This document shows, one piece after another, positions 60,051-64,000 of a DNA stretch of 64,000 nucleotides. Position numbers and translations under genes: made by a program. The stretch spans positions 62,001-126,000 of the forward strand of contig MBFK01000153.1 in assembly GCA_001704765.1 (NCBI GenBank), in the 5' to 3' direction. Below the pieces are notes generated by a model. The model did no database searches, had not been told where the DNA came from, and was given only the letters and a program-made list of their open reading frames with translations. Positions within the stretch are counted from its first letter, which is position 1; every line of letters begins with the position of its first letter. Source of the DNA: Sinorhizobium shofinae (GTDB lineage: Bacteria; Pseudomonadota; Alphaproteobacteria; Rhizobiales; Rhizobiaceae).

Positions 60051-62192
60051 ATGATGCACAAAACTTCTTCGTTTCGGCTGCAATGGACTTTCTTGATCCC
60101 GCTGGTGGCGCTGTTTTTGGTGGCGTTCTCGCCCATAGCCTACGCGGAACGGCGAGCGGCTATCGTGGTCGGGAACGGCGAATACGAATTTGCGCCTCTC
60201 GCAAATCCCAAAAACGATTCCAAGCTGATTGCCGCGACGCTGACGGAGCTTGGGTTCGAGGTCTTACTTTTCTACGATGTCAAGAAAGCAGCCGTCGACG
60301 ATCTCGAAAGTGCGATCCGCACCCATCTTCTCGGCGCCGATCTGGCTATACTCTACTACGCAGGACACGCCCTGCAGCATGAAGGGCGAAATCTGCTGCT
60401 GCCGGTGGATGTGCGAACCGGATCCGCTAAAGAAGTCATCGATGATGCCATTGTCCTCAATGCTCTCATAGACATCGTCAAGGACGACCCAGTCGGCGTC
60501 AAGCTGATCATTTTGGACGCCTGCCGCAACAATCCGCTCACGTCCCAAAAGGGGCTGGAGCAGGGTTTGGCAAATATCGAGGCCGGCGCAGGTCAAGTCC
60601 TCATCGCCTTTGCCACTGGCGCCGGCGAAGTGGCCTATGACGGCACAGGCGTGAACAGTCCTTATTCGTCGGCGCTGGCCAATGCGCTTCAGCAACCGGG
60701 ACTCGACATCTATGACACGTTCAGAACCGTGCGTGGAGACGTGCGCCTCGCCACCAACGGATCGCAGATACCCTGGATTACCGGCTCGATCGAAACCAAA
60801 TTCGTCTTCCGGGCGGGTGACGTCAGTAAATCGCCATCGGAGGTCTCGGCTGGCAGTGGGACACTGACCATCGATCAGGTGCTCTGGTACTTTATTCAGG
60901 ACAGTCCGGACCCGACGGATTTCGAACGCTTCGTAAAGGCATTTCCAAATAGCCAGCTTGCGGAGGAAGCACTCAAACGCAGCAAGCTCCAGATTGCTGC
61001 GCTCAACCAGCGTGGACTCTTTGTCACCGGCGCACTTGCCGCCACATCGATTTCCACCGAGCCACCCTCCAGCGCGGATACTGCAGCCGCCGGGGCGGAG
61101 TTTATTTTTCAGCAGGCCGGCGAGCGTGCCGTGAGCGAGACTTTTCGTATCTGGCCGCGCCAAATGCCAGCCACACAAAGCGGAATGAAGACGCTGGTGA
61201 CGGATTGCGACCTCTACGCAGCCGATCCCAACGACCCGCAACGCGTTGTACCCGGTGTTACGAACGGGCTCGTGAACGTTCGCGATGGGCTTCGTGCCTG
61301 TGGCTTCGCGCTGGCTGCAAATCCCACGAATCCGCGCCTGCAGTATCAGTTTGCCCGGGTTCTGGAAATAGCCCGGCGCTATGACTGGGCGGAACATTTC
61401 TACGAGCTTGCCGGCAAGCAGGAATACAGCGCCGCACTCGTCAATCTCGGATACATGGCGCGTGTCGGAATGGGCCGTGAGGTCGATTACAAGCGCGCCT
61501 TCGATCTGTACATGAAGGCGGCGTCGCTGGGAAATCTCAGAGCAAGGACGAACGTCGGAACAGCTTACATACGCGGTCAAGGAGTGCCCAAAATTCCTGA
61601 AGAAGGGATACTGTGGTACAAACTTGCAGCATCAAGCGGCTGGTCGAATGCGATCAATGCGTTGGGCGACAGCTTCCGCCGCGGCACGGGTGTAGAGAAG
61701 GATGATGTCGAGGCGACAAAGCTTTACGCCGCAGCAGCCGATGCCGGACAGATCGACGCGATAAGCAACCTCGGCCGTGCCTATGTCAGCGGCTTGGGCA
61801 TCCAAAAAGATGTTAAACGGGGTCTTGATCTGATGATCCGCGCGACGGAGATGGGCAACCAATATGCTCCTTTCTTCGCAGCGCGCCTTCTCCTCAAAGG
61901 CGATGGCAAGGTGTCGCGCGATACCAAGCGCGCACTTGCTCTGTTTGAATTGTCAGCACGCCGGGGGTTCGAGGACGCCTATCTCGAACTTGCTAAAGGT
62001 TACGCCCAAGGCTCCTTTGTCCGTGGAAAGCCGGATTTGCGGCGCGCATATTTCAACGCAATGCTAGCGACCCGTTTCAAAGTCGAAGGGGCTGATCGCA
62101 CGATGACGTCGGTGGCCGAAAAACTGGACGCTGGCACGCGAAAAGCGATCGAAGGAGAGGTCGAACTATTTGTTCAGCAAAACGGGCTTTGA
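60051..62192 (+). CDS. Exported caspase-fold (C14) protein with Sel1-like repeats
   Basis: The 713-residue protein has a signal peptide (residues 1-32, cleavage after SPIAYA), a caspase-like peptidase domain (about 34-260) with the catalytic dyad His106 (YYAGHALQ) and Cys158 (ILDACRNNP), a linker, and about five to six Sel1-like helical repeats in the C-terminal half (for example SAALVNLGYMARVGMG, RARTNVGTAYIRGQGV, DAISNLGRAYVSGLGI). It should work in the periplasm, where Sel1 repeats bind partners. Such proteins are common in Rhizobiales and their substrates are mostly unknown. Confidence 0.82.
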   Translation: MMHKTSSFRLQWTFLIPLVALFLVAFSPIAYAERRAAIVVGNGEYEFAPLANPKNDSKLIAATLTELGFEVLLFYDVKKAAVDDLESAIRTHLLGADLAILYYAGHALQHEGRNLLLPVDVRTGSAKEVIDDAIVLNALIDIVKDDPVGVKLIILDACRNNPLTSQKGLEQGLANIEAGAGQVLIAFATGAGEVAYDGTGVNSPYSSALANALQQPGLDIYDTFRTVRGDVRLATNGSQIPWITGSIETKFVFRAGDVSKSPSEVSAGSGTLTIDQVLWYFIQDSPDPTDFERFVKAFPNSQLAEEALKRSKLQIAALNQRGLFVTGALAATSISTEPPSSADTAAAGAEFIFQQAGERAVSETFRIWPRQMPATQSGMKTLVTDCDLYAADPNDPQRVVPGVTNGLVNVRDGLRACGFALAANPTNPRLQYQFARVLEIARRYDWAEHFYELAGKQEYSAALVNLGYMARVGMGREVDYKRAFDLYMKAASLGNLRARTNVGTAYIRGQGVPKIPEEGILWYKLAASSGWSNAINALGDSFRRGTGVEKDDVEATKLYAAAADAGQIDAISNLGRAYVSGLGIQKDVKRGLDLMIRATEMGNQYAPFFAARLLLKGDGKVSRDTKRALALFELSARRGFEDAYLELAKGYAQGSFVRGKPDLRRAYFNAMLATRFKVEGADRTMTSVAEKLDAGTRKAIEGEVELFVQQNGL

Positions 62193-62233
62193 GATTGCCG
62201 CCGTAAATAGCTTCGTGGAACACGGGAGTGGCA

Positions 62234-62803
62234 GTGCGCTGGATTGTAGACAGAGTTGGCTGGCATCTGCCGTTTGGCAGGCCCAGAAGAATTACGAGCG
62301 GTGATGAAGAGAACAGTCTTCATTATCTCCTCCACGACCCCACACTCGAGGCAAAACCCAGAACCCTGATCTCCATCCTGGGCACGATGCCAGAGAATCT
62401 CGTCGAAATTCTCGAAGCGGCGGTGAGGGTTTGCAGGGCTAACGCCGAATTCCCGATCGTAGTCCTGTCTGAATTGCGTGTGGATCTGATGGCTGCGCGT
62501 TGCGCTCCTATCGAATTCATTCCCACACGTCGGCATCTACCTCCGATCCCATCTGAAAACTATGGCAGATATGTTCGCCAGCGCTGGTCGCTGATCATGG
62601 CAAAATGGGACATCTCCAACGAGATTGCGCTTTCATCGAGCATCGACGAATTTATCGCCGATCAGATCGGTGCCGACATCGTCCAAAGCTCACGTGCGAG
62701 CAATCGAGGCGTGCAAGGGACGGTCAGCGCGAATACTGAAGACAAGCTGCTCGATCGCCTTCGCGGCAATGGCTGCACCATTGACGAAACCCAAGCGCGC
62801 TGA
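62234..62803 (+). CDS. Hypothetical protein
   Basis: I do not recognise this 189-residue product. It has no signal peptide or membrane helix. The middle reads like a folded alpha/beta protein (LISILGTMPENLVEILEAAVRVCRA, then FPIVVLSELRVDLMAARCAPIEFIP). GTG at 62234 has GGGAG six bases upstream; a GTG at 62228 is also in frame. It starts 41 bases after the caspase gene and may share its transcript. Its last 114 bases overlap the convergent glycosyltransferase gene, unusually much, so its C-terminal end or its reality is less certain. Confidence 0.5.
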   Translation: MRWIVDRVGWHLPFGRPRRITSGDEENSLHYLLHDPTLEAKPRTLISILGTMPENLVEILEAAVRVCRANAEFPIVVLSELRVDLMAARCAPIEFIPTRRHLPPIPSENYGRYVRQRWSLIMAKWDISNEIALSSSIDEFIADQIGADIVQSSRASNRGVQGTVSANTEDKLLDRLRGNGCTIDETQAR

Positions 62804-64000
62804 TCGCCGGCGAACCTCGCCCCGGAAGTCTTCAGACAGCGCTAGGTCGAGGGTTGTCTCTATGCGATCCAGCTCGGAGCACCGCAAACACAGGCCCAGG
62901 CCCGCCGACTGGGCATAAACAGCTCGAAGATGCTGGTCGTCCATTTCTGGCGCTTCATTGGGCACGAAAATCGAGGGAATTCCCCCAAAGACGCTTTCAT
63001 GGAAGCTGTTATATCCGGCGTTGGTGACCAGGAGATCGATCGCTGTAAAATATTCTGCCAAGGGATAGAGGCTTTTGCGGAGAATCCCCGACCCATCCTC
63101 TTTAGGAGGCTTTGCGAGCGGATTGAGGATCTGAACCGTTTGAACATTGCGCCTCGCCAGTCGGGCGAAAATGAGCTCGGGCAGGCTTCCAAAGTCGAAA
63201 TTACGTTGTGAGCCTAGTTGTACTGCGACAGTGAAGCGGTCTGGATCGACGCCTAGCTTGGCGACAGCTTCGCTCCGGGGCAATCCCGTCCCGGGATCCA
63301 GAAGAAGCAAAGGGGGGACGGCAACCGTACCAGGCAAATCGCGAGTCGGCCCGTAGTCCTCGTCATGTGCAAATTCGCCCGGCTCTATCACTATATCGAA
63401 TATATCCTGAGCGTCCGGATTGAACTCATGATCAACGCGCCACAAGGCGCGACGTATCCAAATCCAGGCCAAATCACGCCGGCTTTCAGCAACGGCGATC
63501 AATCCTGGAAACGGCCTATTCCCATCGAACACCACCGCCGAAACATCAAACGCCTCCACTGCGGTCAGCAACTCTTGCGCATACGCTCGGTTCCAACTTG
63601 TGTCGGTAACGCCCATGGCCAAGCCGCAAGGGATATAGTCTACAGCGTGACCTCGCGCAAAAACCAAAGCGGCTCCGGCCGATCTCGTAAAGAAAATAGG
63701 ATCGACGTCATCAGACAAACGCTCAGCGATAGCCATCAGACGAGTGATGTGTCCCAGTCCGATTCCGTTTGTGGCCACGAAAAGTATCCGTCGCCTTTGG
63801 CCCATACGCCGCGGCAGTAGTCGGACCGATTTGTCTTCGGCAGCTATCCCGCTTGGGTAACTGCTGCCCGTCGCTCGACTGCTTTTCAGGACCGAAGCCG
63901 TCGGCAGTTCCAGATCATCGTAAAGGCGTGCCATGCGTTGCGGGTATTGATCGATCGCAAATTTCCGCCGGACAAGTTCTCGCGCGGCATTTGATTGTTG
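62690..64000 (-). CDS. Two-domain glycosyltransferase, N-terminal part outside window
   Basis: The frame stays open to the right edge, so the 5' end is missing. Reading from the edge, the first ~35 residues (SNAARELVRRKFAIDQYPQRMARLYDDL) look like the last helix of a GT4-type glycosyltransferase. After a ~35-residue linker a second GT-B domain starts with RRILFVATNGIGLGHITRLMAIAERL, the MurG/MGT-like opening, and has the donor-site stretch VTNAGYNSFHESVFGGIPSIFVPNEAPEMDDQ. The ATG at 63934 is internal, not the true start. It likely builds a surface or secreted glycan. Confidence 0.75.
   Translation of the reverse strand, partial: QQSNAARELVRRKFAIDQYPQRMARLYDDLELPTASVLKSSRATGSSYPSGIAAEDKSVRLLPRRMGQRRRILFVATNGIGLGHITRLMAIAERLSDDVDPIFFTRSAGAALVFARGHAVDYIPCGLAMGVTDTSWNRAYAQELLTAVEAFDVSAVVFDGNRPFPGLIAVAESRRDLAWIWIRRALWRVDHEFNPDAQDIFDIVIEPGEFAHDEDYGPTRDLPGTVAVPPLLLLDPGTGLPRSEAVAKLGVDPDRFTVAVQLGSQRNFDFGSLPELIFARLARRNVQTVQILNPLAKPPKEDGSGILRKSLYPLAEYFTAIDLLVTNAGYNSFHESVFGGIPSIFVPNEAPEMDDQHLRAVYAQSAGLGLCLRCSELDRIETTLDLALSEDFRGEVRRRSARLGFVNGAAIAAKAIEQLVFSIRADRPLHASIART

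Noticed and set aside
60264-61580. 438-residue antisense frame opposite the caspase-like gene
   Set aside because: The plus-strand caspase and Sel1 motifs explain this DNA; the antisense product has no recognisable pattern.
1-64000. tRNA, rRNA, CRISPR array, insertion sequence or phage attachment site
   Set aside because: No cloverleaf, rRNA core, spaced direct repeats or transposase/integrase motif was seen by eye; a dedicated scan was not possible.

Overview
The window looks like a chromosome or megaplasmid segment of a Rhizobiales alphaproteobacterium, probably of the Sinorhizobium/Ensifer-Rhizobium group. The basis is a high G+C content, strong GC3 codon use, densely overlapping operons, and protein families typical of rhizobial catabolic replicons. 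This placement is inferred from gene content, not from a search. I see no rRNA, tRNA, CRISPR array, transposase or integrase.

Region 1 (1-25153) is a catabolic and transport region. It starts inside an M20 (acetylornithine deacetylase-like) amidohydrolase. A 2-hydroxyacid dehydrogenase, a cupin and a GNAT acetyltransferase follow. Next come an N-methylhydantoinase/oxoprolinase-type pair (HyuA/HyuB) with a LysR regulator, then an aldehyde dehydrogenase, a tartrate dehydrogenase-like enzyme and a succinate-semialdehyde dehydrogenase-like enzyme. A PPOX-fold protein and a GST sit opposite a second LysR gene. Then come an FAD amine/amino-acid oxidase, two type II HAD (haloacid dehalogenase-like) proteins, a second GNAT protein, a class III aminotransferase, and a dipeptide/opine-type ABC importer whose two ATPases are fused. 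The set fits uptake and stepwise breakdown of an N-containing, possibly cyclic-amide or amine, compound. The substrate cannot be read from the sequence.

Region 2 (25194-58317) is a complete type VI secretion system (T6SS). All thirteen core genes are present: tssA, B, C, D (hcp), E, F, G, H (clpV), I (vgrG), J, K, L and M. So is the phosphorylation switch (PpkA kinase, PppA phosphatase, Fha, TagF). A leftward block encodes PppA, a membrane-anchored M15 peptidase and a second, NTPase-less TssM-like protein. An OmpA-domain protein and ClpV follow, and the main structural operon runs rightward from ppkA/tssA to tagF. The operon continues into an effector module: a DUF2169 protein, a degenerate ketosynthase-like protein, a PAAR-like (DUF4150) protein carrying an HNH-type nuclease domain, and a putative immunity protein. 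A convergent leftward unit holds VgrG, a DUF6484 protein and a truncated TIGR02270-like gene.

Region 3 (58406-64000) is accessory. It has a radical SAM protein with a SPASM-like cysteine cluster placed before the radical SAM motif, a secreted caspase-fold protein with Sel1 repeats, an unrecognised protein, and the C-terminal part of what appears to be a two-domain glycosyltransferase running off the right edge.

The most unusual points are the second, truncated TssM with its M15 peptidase and phosphatase partners; the nuclease effector/immunity pair next to a truncated TIGR02270 gene (a likely effector-exchange scar); the roughly 21 octapeptide repeats in the VgrG needle; and the radical SAM gene upstream of vgrG.
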